64,000 nucleotides of DNA, from the NCBI GenBank assembly GCA_021018815.1, contig JAITYX010000010.1:868001-932000 (forward strand), in the 5' to 3' direction. The stretch comes from Talinum fruticosum. Its lineage: Eukaryota; Streptophyta; Magnoliopsida; Caryophyllales; Talinaceae. The position numbers were made by a program, and so were the translations under genes. Below are positions 1 through 10,217 of this stretch, in pieces (the stretch's first letter is position 1; the number at the start of each line of letters is the position of its first letter). The notes under the pieces were generated by a model that saw only the letters and a list, made by a program, of their open reading frames with translations, was not told the DNA's origin and searched no databases.

Positions 1-351
1 CTAAGCATGCATACTATCTTGTTGACACCGAAATGGCCAGCCAAAGCTCCACTATGTACCTCTCGGATCAATAGCTCTCTTATACCACAATGAGGTATGC
101 ACAACCGAGTGCCCTTGAAAAAAACCATCTTGAACTAGAAACTCTCCCTTGGGATATTTTTAGCAGTCTTCGTACATTTTCCCCAGGTCCTTATCATCAA
201 TATACAAGGACTTCAAATGCTCAAAACCAAGAATGTGAGTTTCTAATTGAAACAACAAGAGATACTTCTGGATAAGGCGTCCGCCCCTTTGTTCATCTTG
301 CCTAATTTGTGCTTGATGGTGAAGTGGAACGTTTGGAGGTATTCTATCCAT
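1..351 (-). pseudogene. G1 integrase N-terminal fragment
   Basis: The minus-strand translation shows the linker after RNase H and the start of the integrase zinc-binding domain, with an EVHSGALAGHFG-like HH motif near the window start. The same layout is clearer in the family B copy at 6290-7550. The catalytic core lies outside the window, so activity cannot be judged. Frame breaks are present between 100 and 250. Confidence 0.7.
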
Positions 352-690
352 TTACCATGCCGTGGGTTTAACTTGTGCTGCCCTTGTATATACTTGAGCA
401 CTTCATGGTCAGAATGGAGAATGAACTCACTAGCCACTAAGTAATGGCTCCAATGCTCAAGTGACCGAATAATGGCATGCAACTCCTTGTCATAAGTTGA
501 GTATTTCCTCCGTGAATCACAAAGCTTCTCACTAAAGAAGGCTAGAGGTCGGCCTTCTTCGGAGAGAACTCCTCCAATGCCTACTCCAAAGGCATCACAC
601 TCAACCTCAAAGACCTTGTCAAAACTTGGTAGAGCTAGCACTGGGGCTTGAGTAAGTTTGAGCTTGATTGTCTCAATGGCCTCTTAAGCC
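243..690 (-). pseudogene. G1 RNase H domain
   Basis: A 132-residue open stretch contains FEVECDAFGVGIGGVLSEEG, followed by YSTYDKELHAIIRSLEHW and FILHSDHEVLKYI. These are the standard gypsy RNase H blocks with the catalytic D (ECDAF), E (KELHAI) and D (HSDHE) in place. In the intact element this domain would remove the RNA template during reverse transcription. It is followed by the HGKWIEYLQTF linker into integrase. The reading frame changes between RT and RNase H, so it is not part of a continuous polyprotein here. Confidence 0.85.
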
Positions 691-1680
691 TTAGAATTCT
701 ATTTAAATGAGCTTCCTTTTAGCACTTCAGTCATGGGAGCCGTGACGGTGCTAAAATCCTTAATGAACCTCCTATAAAAAGAGGATAAACCATGGAAGCT
801 TCAAACATCATGAATACTCGTTGGAATAGGCCAAGATCTTATAGCATTCACCTTGCTTTCATCCACCTTCAAGCCTTGGGCCGTGACTATGTAGCCAAGA
901 AAGGTTACTTCCGGAGTGAAGAAGGTACACTTCGAAAGTTACCCTATAACTTCTCATTTTCCAATAACTCAAGAACTTGTGTGAGGTGATTTAGATGTTC
1001 TTCACTCTTGCTATACACCAAGATATCATCAAAATATACTGACACAAAATTGCCTAGAAAAGGCCTAAACACTTGGTTCATGAGCCTCATGAAAGCGCTA
1101 GGGGCATTTGATAATCCGAATGGCATCACAAGCCACTTATATAATCCTCCCTTGGTGTTGAATGCAGCTTCCCACTCATCTCCTTCACGGATTGTGATTT
1201 GATAGTACCCACTCCTCAAATCCACCTTGGAAAACACTTGTGACCCATGGAGCTCATCAAGCATATCTTCAAGTCTAGGAATTGGATGTCTATACTTGAT
1301 GGTTATTTTTTTATGGCTCGTCTGTGCACACACATTCTCATGGTGGCATCCTTCTTTGGAACTAAAAGAGTTGGGACCGCACATAGACTTCTACTTTCTC
1401 TCACAAGCCCTTTAGCTATTAGCTCATTCACTTGCCTTTGGATCTCCATATCATCCTTGGGGTTCATTCGATATGCAGGTTTGTTAGGGAGGATGGACCC
1501 GGGGATTAGGTCAATATGGTGTTGGATGGTTCTTAGTGAAGGTAGGTCGAGGGGTATTTCTTCGGGAAAGACATGAGCAGAACGGGATAGCAAGGCTTGG
1601 GCTAGGGGATGTAGGTTTGGAGGAGTTTTGGCCTCATTAGGAGCTAGAAGAATTAGCTCTTGCATAGGCCTAAAACTCAT
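690..1680 (-). pseudogene. G1 reverse transcriptase domain
   Basis: Two overlapping minus-strand frames carry the reverse transcriptase blocks: [65 protein letters not shown] and the catalytic YFDDILVYS box with both aspartates. A frame change near 1310-1340, inside the MRMCV...RAI block, separates the first part from the rest. The thumb region toward 700 is degraded. The polymerase core is recognisable but cannot be translated as one protein. Confidence 0.9.
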
Positions 1681-1826
1681 GTTGTTTGGATTTGAGAAAC
1701 GACTCTCCTAAAGTGAGAAGGAGGTCCGCTTGGTCGGGGCTTTTTGTAGCTTCGTTTTTGTGAGTTGGCTTAGGGTTAAGGGGGCTAAGGTGATCTTCTT
1801 TCCATCATTGGTAAAAGTGTAAGTGT

Positions 1827-2375
1827 TTAAGAACCCTCATGCATCACTCTTCTATCAAATAGCCAAGGTCTCCCAAGCAACAAATGATAAGCATCCATTG
1901 GAATAATATCACACCATAACTCATCATTATAATTCTTGCCAATACTAAATGAAATAAGACATCTAGAATTGACTTGTAGGCGTTTACCTTGGTTTAGCCA
2001 TTGAATGTTGTATGAATGAGAATGAACCGAAGCTATGAGTCTAAGTTTCTCCACCATGCTTAAGGCGGCCACATTGGTACAACTCAAACTATCCACAATG
2101 ATAGAACAAACTTTGCCATGAACCGTGCCTCTAATATGAAAGATGTTTTCTCGTTGCTCTTCCTTGGGGTCTTTGAAACCACTCGAGGTCCTTCTCAAAA
2201 CTAGAAGCTCTTCTTCAGCCGCTTCCTCCACTACTTCCTCCATGTCCTCCATAAGGTAAAGCTCCTTTTCTGGTTCTTCTTTCTCCATTGGCAACTCTTG
2301 GTATTCGGCCAATATGACTACTCCGTGGTTTGGACATTCGAAGCAATGTGACCTAAACCTTGGCATTTGTAGCAC
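1827..2375 (-). pseudogene. G1 aspartic protease region
   Basis: This 182-residue minus-strand stretch begins at the broken gag zinc knuckle and ends with LLLGRPWLFDRRVMHEG, the conserved C-terminal part of retroviral-type aspartic proteases in this family. The expected active-site segment, IIDGGSC in the family A and B copies of this window, reads IIVDSLSC here, so the glycines after the catalytic aspartate are lost. The acidic linker before it (MEKEEPEKELYLMEDMEEVVEEA) resembles that of families A and B. Inactive protease remnant. Confidence 0.85.
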
Positions 2376-3323
2376 CTTCTCGTGGAGTTTGAATTGGTAG
2401 GGGTTTTAGGCACATTGGGGACAGGTTGGGGAATAGGCTGTTTTTGGGAGCTTGGGTTCTTTTGTGGAGTTGGTTAGGGGCTCCCCTTGTAAAAGGGTGG
2501 GTTCTTTTGTGGGATGGCTTTCGGTGGTTTTCTCCAAGCAAAGCGCATCTTCTTTTGTTGCTTAACCTTATGAGCCAAATGACATACTTCATCAAAAGTA
2601 TTGTATTGTTATAACTCTACTACTTGAGCATATTTTGGTTCAAGGCCACTAAGATAACGCACTATGGTTTGATACTCATTCTTTTGAATATCACATTTGA
2701 TCAAAAGCCTTTCAAATTCACGAGTATACTCCTCTACACTCATGTTGCCTTGGTGTAGGTTGTGTAGTTGAGAATAAGCTGTCTTGGACATAAGTTGGGG
2801 GCAAGAAACGAGCCTTGAGTTTTGATCTCATTTTCTCCCAACTTTTGATCTTAGACTTCCTCTTGCGTACTCTACTATGCACTAGGTTCTCCCACCAAGT
2901 AGAAGCAAATCCCCTAAGCTTGAGGGCAACAAGCTTAACCTTCTTTTCCTCGGGCACATCTTTGTAATCAAAGATCCTCTCCACGATTCTTAGCCAATCC
3001 AAGAACTCATCCGGATTTAGATGGCCTTCAAATTTAGGGATTTCCACCTTGAAATCATGGGAATGGTGTTTAGAGTGTCCAAAACCTCTCCTTGACCTCC
3101 TCTCACTAGGATCATCCGAAGAAGCAAACGGATTATCCTTATCACCATCTTCATTGGAACTAGGAATACTCCGACGGTGAGGAGATGTACTCCTTAGTTG
3201 ATCATGCCTATCCTTCATGGACTTTCCAAGTTGTTTACGTAGGTATTCATTTTGAGCTCCCAGCTCACCATTGTCCCTCATGAGCGTCTCAAATCACTCT
3301 TCCAAAGTCATGCTAGTACTCAT
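2353..3323 (-). pseudogene. G1 gag (capsid and zinc knuckle), frameshifted
   Basis: The start codon at 3323-3321 matches the gag start of the A elements (MSxSMTLEE). A stop follows within about 10 codons, apparently CGA to TGA. Downstream are the Retrotrans_gag blocks HLNPDEFLDWLRIVERIF, KVKLVALKLRGFASTWWENL and GNMSVEEYTREFERLLIKCD, split between two frames. The zinc knuckle near 2335-2375 keeps CYKCQGLGH but is then shifted out of frame. Gag would form the virus-like particle; this copy cannot make it intact. Confidence 0.9.
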
Positions 3324-3423
3324 TAGTAACCGGGCTTTTTGTGGGGTTACTGGCTGTTTGTGTTTGAGGGTTTAAGGGATGTGTTTATGAATTGAGATAG
3401 CTCGGCCAGGAGGGTAGCCAACA

Positions 3424-3435
3424 GCTCCGATACCA
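3424..3435 (-). other. G1 primer-binding site (tRNA-iMet type)
   Basis: The minus strand reads TGGTATCGGAGC, one base off the plant initiator-Met primer site TGGTATCAGAGC. It lies four bases inside the LTR border at 3440. Confidence 0.8.
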
Positions 3436-3439
3436 AGTA

Positions 3440-4159
3440 TGATGTATCTTAGCATGGTAGGGTGTATGCTGACCGAAAACGAGCTAAATGAGTTGGTGTT
3501 TTGAGTAGGGAAATGGGGAAATGGGAGAAGGTTGTGATTGTCTTGGAAACAAGCAAGCGAAGGACTAGAGTGGGAGTGGAAATGTCTAGCAAAATTATCT
3601 CTAAAACGTGCACAAAAATGAGGGACTTAAGGGGATAGAGACCAAGTCTTCAATGGATAAGAAATCACCACCATTGACTACTTGAGGCACCGAGGTATGG
3701 GCTAGATAAGAAACACCACCATCTTGCTCCAAGGACGTGAGAGGTCACCACTTAGTTTGCCAAACTAAGATAAGAAATCAAGAATTTTGGGGGTGAAGAG
3801 CACTTAGCTCACTCGGTTTTCTCATTCAAAATTCAATTCATTACAGCTAGGGTATAGAGCACTATTTGTAGTGCATACAAAGGGTGAAAACAAAGCATGA
3901 TCTAATGGCCATTAGAGGCCTTACATGATCAAGGGATGGGATTACATTAAGCATAGAGAATAATCCAAAAAGATGTTTCCACTAAGAGGGAACATGCGGA
4001 CACTATTCATGGTGCAATTCTAGACAAGTATTAAATTTCCTCTCCTCCAAGCTTCATTTTAATTGGCTCTAGAATTTGATTCCCTCCACCAAATGAGGTG
4101 ATTTCGTATTCTCTAGAAGGTTCCACAAGTTAGCTTTGCACCCATGTAGCTTGACTTCT
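3440..4159 (-). repeat. G1 5' LTR, truncated
   Basis: The LTR starts (plus sense) with TGATGTATC next to the primer-binding site and continues until the family B LTR border at 4160. About 720 bp remain. It contains the conserved-loop hairpin at 3645-3680 and an AT-rich stretch that would hold the promoter. It is related to the G2 fragment at 42354-43152. Confidence 0.75.
3645..3680 (-). promoter_or_regulatory. conserved-loop hairpin in G1 LTR
   Basis: TCAATGG at 3650-3656 pairs perfectly with CCATTGA at 3671-3677, and the outer AGT/ACT extends the stem. On the minus strand the loop reads TGGTGATTTCTTAT, matching the loop shared by the other LTR families here. Function unknown; its position in the LTR suggests the transcribed leader. 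Confidence 0.55.
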
Positions 4160-6279
4160 TGATGTGCCAAGATGCAAGGCTACACCGATCCTGCCAACAG
4201 AGTGCGCTAAACGCAATTCGAGCGACTTAGAATGGGCTTAGAAATGACCAATGGAACAATAGGCGACAAGGACTAAGCTGATCACTCGTGAGGAGGTGAT
4301 TAGCAAGGTAACCAGCACCGATAGGAGAATAACAAGATAAACTAGAACTATCCAAGGATACAAATATCACCACCAAGGATAAAACTAGGGCACTAATCAC
4401 ACTTAGTGATACAACTATCACCACACTAAGGGCTTGTTTGGTTGGATGTAATCAAAGTGGTAATACAATCAAATTGGTAATGGTGATTACATTACCATGT
4501 TTGGTTACAACTTTGTAATGCAATCAAAATTACATTGTAATCACATTAACTTCTACCTATGCAATTACAATTACTTGAACATTTACTAAACAATCATGAT
4601 TACATCCATCTTTGTAATCAAATTTTAACATACTTCCAATAATTCTCTCCCCCTCCCTCTTAATTCCATATGCATTTTCTCTCTCCTCCTTGGCAAGTAA
4701 AAAATTTATCTATTTGATAAGAAACTTAAGTTTTTTTCTATTATCTTAATATATGATATGATCGTTAAGTCATTAAGAGAAAATTTTAACTTTAATATTT
4801 TGGATTTAAAATTTAAGTATTCAATTAAAAAGGTAAAAGAAGCTTAAATTAAATTTTTTAGATCAAAATTTTTTACTTGTTAACACTTATCTTTAATTCA
4901 ATAAATATTTATCATAAATAAAATAATTTTAGTTTGTATTTTTTATCCATGAAAAAATTCAAAACTTAATTATGAAGATATTGAAAAAAGCTCAAATATA
5001 AATTTAGAGTTTAAAATTTTTTTATGTGGATAACATTTATCTTCACCACGACAAACATTTATTACCATTAGAATAATCCAATTGATCTTTTTGCCACCAA
5101 AAAATTTAAAATTAGGAAATATGATATAAAAGATTAAAAAATTTCAAATATGATTTTGAATTTAAAATATTTTTGTGTAGATAATATTTATCTTTATTAC
5201 TATATTTATTGTTACTAGAATAATATAATTGATATTTACAATAACACTTGATTATTTGAAAGAAAATATTTTAAAAAGCTCAAATCTAAATACGTAACTC
5301 AAATTTTTATTAATATAGCATTTATCTCCACTACAATAATTTAATTATTAACTTTTGTCATTAAAATAATCCATTACCATTGCGATTACATTACACTTTT
5401 TATATAACCAAACATGGTAATGTAATTGTTGTCCCATTACATTGCATATCTAATTACATTACATAATTGATTACATTACATCCTTATTTTATTACATCCA
5501 ACCAAACTCGACATAAGTATAATCGGACTCTTCATAACACAGCCTAATTATGCCACTAATTAGACAAGCAAAAGAGAATTTTGGGGTTGAAAGGAGCACT
5601 TGCTCAACTTTACTTAGCATATAGCCAATATCAAAATCATCATCCTTTACAAAGAGAGAGCCCATGTATATTTATAGGCCTCTTAGCTAGGTTACATCAC
5701 TCTAATCTAAGGGTTATAAATCCCCTTTACAATCAATGGTTGTGATGTATTCAGCAAAATAAAAGGACAAAAATAAGGACAAAAGGCTAATAATTACGGT
5801 AGAAAAAGGACAGCGAGAAAGGAGGGGGACCACGGAATCGGTAGTACAAAGTAGTACGAGTTCGAGTCCGGTGACGACTACAATCGTTGTCACCAAATTC
5901 TTTTGCTTTCCGATCCTTAACTTTCCTTTTACGGCTCTGCTGAAGACGCCTAGATGATGATCAAGTAGATTTGAGTATATCTACAATCTGGTCTAAGCTC
6001 GAAATTGAGGACTTAGAAAAGATCATTTGACTTCGAGCTCGAAACGGAGGACTCGAGAAAAGATTTCTTGTCTTATTTCCTCCGAATACTTTTGACTTGT
6101 CTAACTCTTTTACTCCTGTCCGAGGAGACAGACAAGTATTTCTAATCGTGGCCAAAACTCCCTTGATGCTTGCGTTATCAACGAAGACCCAGCAATGGTT
6201 TCGAGGACTCGGAATTATCAATCGGTTCAGGCGGCTCTCGGTATTAGTTGGGGTTGGGTTTGTGGTGTCGTCCCCATCA
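4160..6279 (-). repeat. B1 3' LTR carrying a MITE
   Basis: Plus-sense borders are TGATGTGCC at 4160 and CCCCATCA ending at 6279, so the sense LTR runs TGATGGGG...CACATCA. Total length is 2,120 bp, of which 1,087 bp are the MITE plus one copy of its target duplication. A polypurine tract abuts its right edge. As in the plus-strand B copy, the pol reading frame runs on into the LTR. Confidence 0.88.
4427..5516. mobile_element. PIF/Harbinger-like MITE in B1 LTR
   Basis: The element occupies 4430-5513 between TAA target duplications at 4427-4429 and 5514-5516. Its ends read GGGCTTGTTTGGTTGGATG and, inverted, TGTCGAGTTTGGTTGGATG, so the terminal inverted repeats share TTTGGTTGGATGTAAT. A second inverted pair, ATTACCATGTTTGGTTA and TAACCAAACATGGTAAT, lies just inside. 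The interior is AT-rich and has no coding frame, so it is non-autonomous. The empty site is present twice in the window, in the B LTRs near 43850 and 53305. The TSD and end sequence fit the Tourist/PIF-Harbinger group. Confidence 0.85.
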
Positions 6280-6311
6280 TCCTCCCCGACTTGAAAAGAA
6301 TTTGCCCTCAA
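5961..6311 (-). pseudogene. B1 pol C-terminus running into 3' LTR
   Basis: A minus-strand frame starts with ANSFQVGEDDGDDTTNP and continues past the LTR border at 6279 for about 300 bases. The same overlap occurs in the plus-strand copy (52425-52667). Known centromeric (CRM-type) chromoviruses are described as having pol that overlaps the 3' LTR, so this is a lineage hint, not proof. Confidence 0.55.
6280..6294 (-). other. B1 polypurine tract
   Basis: The minus strand reads a purine-rich GTCGGGGAGGA immediately before the LTR start TGATGGGG. This is the expected plus-strand primer site. The family copy at 52529-52543 reads AAGCTGGGGAGGA. Confidence 0.75.
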
Positions 6312-7550
6312 ATTCTCAAGCGAATTATCTTCTAAGTAAGGAGATAAATCAGCAACATTGAAAGTAGCTGAGACACTTGTATTCTCCGGGTAAATTCACC
6401 TTGTAAGCATTGTCATTGATTCTCTCAAGTACTTCAAATGGTCCATCTACCCTCGGCATCAACTTAGACTTGCGCTTGGAAGGAAAACACTCCTTCCTAC
6501 GGTGGATCCAAACGAGATCTCCTAGTTGAAAAACCACCCTTCTGCGGTTTTGTTAGCGCTAGCCTTGTAACTCAGATTAGCTTGCTCAATTCGGCTCGAC
6601 TTTCGCATGCAAGTCCCGAATCCGAGCGGCTCTTTTCATAGTGTCGGTATGAGGCTTTCCATCAAAAGCTCTTGGGGTCGAGATCAAAAGGTGACAGAGG
6701 TTCCACACCATAAACAATCTTGAAGGGCGAAACATTGGTAGTCTTCTTTGGCGTGTGATTGTAAGCAAACTCAGCATGTGGAAGAAGTTGATCCCATGCC
6801 ATAGTATTCGATTTGATTAGTGTTTTGAGCAATACTCCCAAAGTTACGTTTGTGACCTCGGTCGACCATCTGTCCGAGGATGGCAAGTGGTGCTGTACTT
6901 CAACTTCGTTCCCAATTTCTTCCAAAGGGTAACCTAGAAATGACTCGAAACTTCGCATCTCTATCCGAGACCATGTCCTTGGGATCCCATGCAGCCTTAC
7001 CACTTCTCTAAAGTATAGGTCAACAACCAGTGTAGCATCATTGGTTTTGTTGCAGGCAATGAAGTGAGCCATCTTAGAAAATCGATCAACAACGACCAGA
7101 ATAGAATCCTTCACTTTCTCGGTCCGGGGTAGACCCGGAACGAAGTCTAGACTTACATCCACCCGGGCTGAGTTGGGACGAGTAATGGAGTGTAAAGTCC
7201 TTGAGGCAGGGAATGGCTCTTGGCATATTGGCATACCACACATCTCCGGATGATGTCTTGAACATCTTTGTCCATGCTTGGCCAGAAATAATGCTCCTTG
7301 AGCACTCGAGTTGTCTTTTTCTCTCCGAAATGGCCAGCAAGTCCTCTAGAATGGACTTCCCTTATAATCAACTCTCTTGTGCCACAGCTAGGCACACACA
7401 ATCTGATACCCTTGAATAAGTATCCTCCTTGTATTTGGAACTCACCCTTGGACCGAGTTTGGCATTCTTGGTATAGGGTTCCAAAATCCTTGTCATCCGC
7501 ATATAAACTCTTCAAATGTTCAAACCCGAAGACACACGTTTCTAACTAAA
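6290..7550 (-). pseudogene. B1 integrase
   Basis: The zinc-binding domain is clear in the frame at 7153-7515: [16 protein letters not shown], then CVVCQYAK gives the HHCC set. The catalytic core follows: DVSLDFVPGLPRT (first D) and [18 protein letters not shown]. The block that normally reads VSDRDAKF is out of frame (SRIEMRSFESF). The C-terminal part has [35 protein letters not shown] and LPGEY. No chromodomain is visible after it. Integrase would insert the cDNA into the genome; this one has frame breaks near 6550, 6660 and 6960. Confidence 0.88.
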
Positions 7551-7950
7551 ACAGCAGTAGGTACCTTCGGACAGAGCATCGGTGCCCTTGTTAAGCTGTC
7601 CGGATTTGTGCTTGATTGAGAAATGAAAGGTCCGAAGGTACTCAACCCATTTCGCATGCCGCGGGTTCAACTTGTGTTGGCCCCGAATGTACTTGAGGGC
7701 TTCATGATCCGAGTGCGAACGAATTCTTGAGCCACCAAGTAATGATTCCAATACTCTAATGACCGAATGATGGCATAGAATTCCTTGTCGTAGGTAGAGT
7801 ATCTTCGCTTGGTATCACACGACTTCTCACTGAAATAAGCGATGGGACGACCCTCTTGAGTGAGAATCCCACCAATGCCTACACCGAGGCATCACACTCA
7901 ACTTCAAAAATCTTCTCGAAATTGGGCTGGGCTAGGACAGGAGCACTGGG
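7542..7950 (-). pseudogene. B1 RNase H
   Basis: Fragments FEVECDASV (at 7879-7925), the FSEKSCDTKRRYSTYDKEFYA-type region (about 7780-7850, out of frame) and SHSDHEALKYIRGQHKLNP (7542-7751) make up the gypsy RNase H domain in two or three frames. Catalytic aspartates are still visible, but the domain is split by small indels. Confidence 0.8.
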
Positions 7951-8739
7951 TCGGTTTTGCCTTAATAGCTTCAAACAATTTCGAGCTCGAGGTGTCCAGA
8001 CAAAGGAACTGTTTTTAGCACCTCGGTCATAGAGGCGAGTGATAGTGCTGAAGTCTTTGATAAACCTCCTATAGAAAGATGCACGCCCATGAAAGCTTCG
8101 AACATCGTGTATGCTTTTAGGAGTGGGCCAAGACAGGATAGCCTCAATCTTGCTCCCATCTACCTTTACTCCCTCAGCTGAAACAACATAACCCGAAACG
8201 CGATTTCGAGTTGAAGAATGAACATTTCTTCGATTCCCGTACAATTTCTCTCTCTCTAGCAGTTGGACAATCATGTCCGAGGTGGTCGAGAATGTTCCGC
8301 TCGTTCGACTGTAGATCAGAATGTCATCAAAATAGACCACAACGAACTTCCAGATGAATGGTCCAAAATCTGATTCATGAGTCGCATGAATGTGCTTGGA
8401 GCATTGGTCGGACCAAAAGCATAACAAGCCACTCATATAAACCTCCCTTGGTCTTAAAAGCAGTTTTCCATTCATCTCCTTCTCTTATTCTGATTTGATA
8501 ATATCCACTTCGAGATCAATCTTAGAAAAAACCTTAGAACCATGTAGTTCATCCAACATATCTTCAAGTCGTGGTATAGGATGCCTATACTTGATAGTGA
8601 TCTTGTTAATGGCACGACTATCTATACACATCCTCATAGAACCATCCTTTTTGGGTACCAACAAGGCTAGCACGGCACAAGGACTCTTACTCACTTTCAC
8701 CGGACCTTTAGACACCAACTCCTCAACTTGCCTCTGCAC
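7879..8739 (-). pseudogene. B1 reverse transcriptase
   Basis: The frame at 8485-8739 carries [40 protein letters not shown] and [14 protein letters not shown]. The frame at 7879-8475 carries [13 protein letters not shown] with the catalytic YFDD box intact, then GYVVSAEGVKVDGSKIEAIL and [13 protein letters not shown] from the thumb. The [11 protein letters not shown] block between them is out of frame. Dead RT; the matching plus-strand copy is at 50191-50830. Confidence 0.88.
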
Positions 8740-8969
8740 TTCGAGGTGTCTTTAGGGTTCATTCTGTAGGCTGGTTTGTTTGACAATATAGATCCTGGGA
8801 TAAGGTCAATGTGGTGTTGGATATCTCTTTTGGGGGTAGGCCAAGAGGTATCTCATTAGGAAAAACATGGGTGTACTAGGTGATAAATGTTTTGGCTAGT
8901 GGGTGTCCGAGTTCTAGGGACTCGGAATTGTCCTGACTCGGAAGAATCAACTCCCTCATGGGTCCGAGT

Positions 8970-9657
8970 TCATGATGCATGGACTCCGAGATAGGCTTCC
9001 CTAGGGTCGAAGTAACTCGGATAGGTTGGGTGTCCGAGGGGCTTGGCTTTAGGCGGTTGTGAAGGGTCAAGTGGGGCTAAGGTTATTTTCATGCCATTAC
9101 GGGTGAGGGTGTATGTGTTTTTGAACCCATCATGCATAACTCTACGATCAAATAACCAAGGTCTACCCAATAGTAAGTGACATGCATCCATAGGTATAAC
9201 ATCACACCATATATCATCAATATAAAACTTCCCAATACTGAAAGATATTAGGCAATGAGAATTAACTCGAGGCCCTTACCTTGACTCAACCATTGTATGT
9301 TGTAAGGGTGAGGGTGCAACTCGGTTTGTAACCGAAGTTTCTCTACCATGCTCACGAAGCAACGTTGGTGCAACTTCCTCCATCAATAATGATCGAACAA
9401 ACTTTCCCTTTGATGGTTCCCCTTGTGTGGAATATGTTCTCCTCTCGAGCCTCACTTGGATCCTTATATCCATTCAAGGCTCTCACGATCACAAGTAGTT
9501 CCCCTTCATCGGCCTCTTCAACAATCTCTTCTATGCCCTCGGCAAGGCATAGCTCTCTTTCTGGCTCATACTCATCCCATATGGGTTCATCAGCCTCGGT
9601 AATAGTGATGACCCTTCGATTTGGGCACTCGAAGCAAAGTGTCCAAATCCACGACAC
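8970..9657 (-). pseudogene. B1 aspartic protease
   Basis: The frame at 9352-9657 holds the acidic linker (EADEGELLVIVRALNGYKDP) and the active-site segment SIIIDGGSCTNVAS, with the catalytic aspartate and following glycines kept. The frame at 8970-9191 holds MDACHLLLGRPWLFDRRVMH, the C-terminal half. Between them the sequence is shifted (9230-9350). In the live element this enzyme would cut the Gag-Pol polyprotein. Confidence 0.83.
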
Positions 9658-9858
9658 TTAAAACACTTGCGGCTCCGGCCAACATGAGGTTTATTCCGAG
9701 TCTAAGTATGTGTCCGAATAGTAGGGTGTTTAGACTCGGAACCGAGTTTTGGGGCAGCGAGACTTAGATCGAAATAGAGGGTTAGAATAACCCTTGCCAA
9801 ACTGAGTTGGTTTTGGTGGTTGAGTCTTAGAGACTTCTTTCCCGATGATTCGACCTTC
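9640..9858 (-). pseudogene. B1 gag C-terminal remnant and zinc knuckle
   Basis: Minus-strand sequence just upstream of the protease encodes CFKCRGFGHF and then FECPNRR in a shifted frame, i.e. a CCHC knuckle broken by an indel. The remaining 180 bases encode a basic, Gln/Pro-rich linker with stops. The segment ends at 9858, where 22 bases matching the 3' end of the S copia element begin in inverted orientation. Confidence 0.6.
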
Positions 9859-10022
9859 TTAGACAATCATGCAATTAACATATATATATACCTTGCGGTT
9901 TCCTCTCCTTTTTCTTTGCTTCCGCCACTACACATCATATATATATATATATATATATGTATAACTCTTATTGGAATGGTATAAAACTCTTATTGGACCT
10001 CTTTGTATTTGTGGAGGTTAGT
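9859..10022 (-). repeat. inverted partial copy of the 20.35-20.64 kb region
   Basis: Positions 9859-9880 are the reverse complement of 20346-20367 (3' end of copia S). Positions 9889-10022 are the reverse complement of 20497-20644: a 62-bp unique piece, the (AT)n tract and the first ~47 bp of the A1 LTR. The A1 LTR bases mean the copy arose after A1 inserted. Confidence 0.8.
9937..9960. repeat. (AT)n microsatellite
   Basis: About 12 AT units. The longer partner tract at 20565-20595 is where the A1 element inserted. Confidence 0.9.
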
Positions 10023-10217
10023 TAGAGACTTCGAATAGTAGGATGTTTGTCTGTTCAGCTGATCACATTAGGTAAGCAGCCAAACTAAGATGTAATATCA
10101 TGAGTGTCTAAGGAAGAATTTTTCCGTCTTCATCATATCAGCCCGGGCGATTATATGTAGAATATAATCATATAATATATCTTATAAGCATAAGGGGACA
10201 CTGTATGCTTTAGATGA

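Larger units (their letters stand above)
1..4159 (-). mobile_element. G1: Ty3/gypsy LTR retrotransposon, partial
   Basis: Read on the minus strand, the order from right to left is partial 5' LTR, primer-binding site, gag, protease, reverse transcriptase, RNase H and the start of integrase, which is the Ty3/gypsy order. The integrase side runs off the left window edge. The LTR is cut at 4159, where the family B LTR begins. The coding part carries several stops and frameshifts, so the copy is dead. The initiator-Met primer site and the pol sequence resemble plant chromoviruses; the exact lineage is an inference. Confidence 0.9.
4160..9858 (-). mobile_element. B1: Ty3/gypsy retrotransposon, 5' truncated
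   Basis: On the minus strand the remaining part runs protease/zinc knuckle, RT, RNase H, integrase, polypurine tract and 3' LTR. The 5' LTR and most of gag are missing; the element ends at about 9858 against rearranged DNA. The 3' LTR minus its MITE insertion is exactly as long as the family B LTR at 52544-53576 (1,033 bp). The copy probably inserted into the G1 LTR. The coding region is full of frameshifts. Confidence 0.9.
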
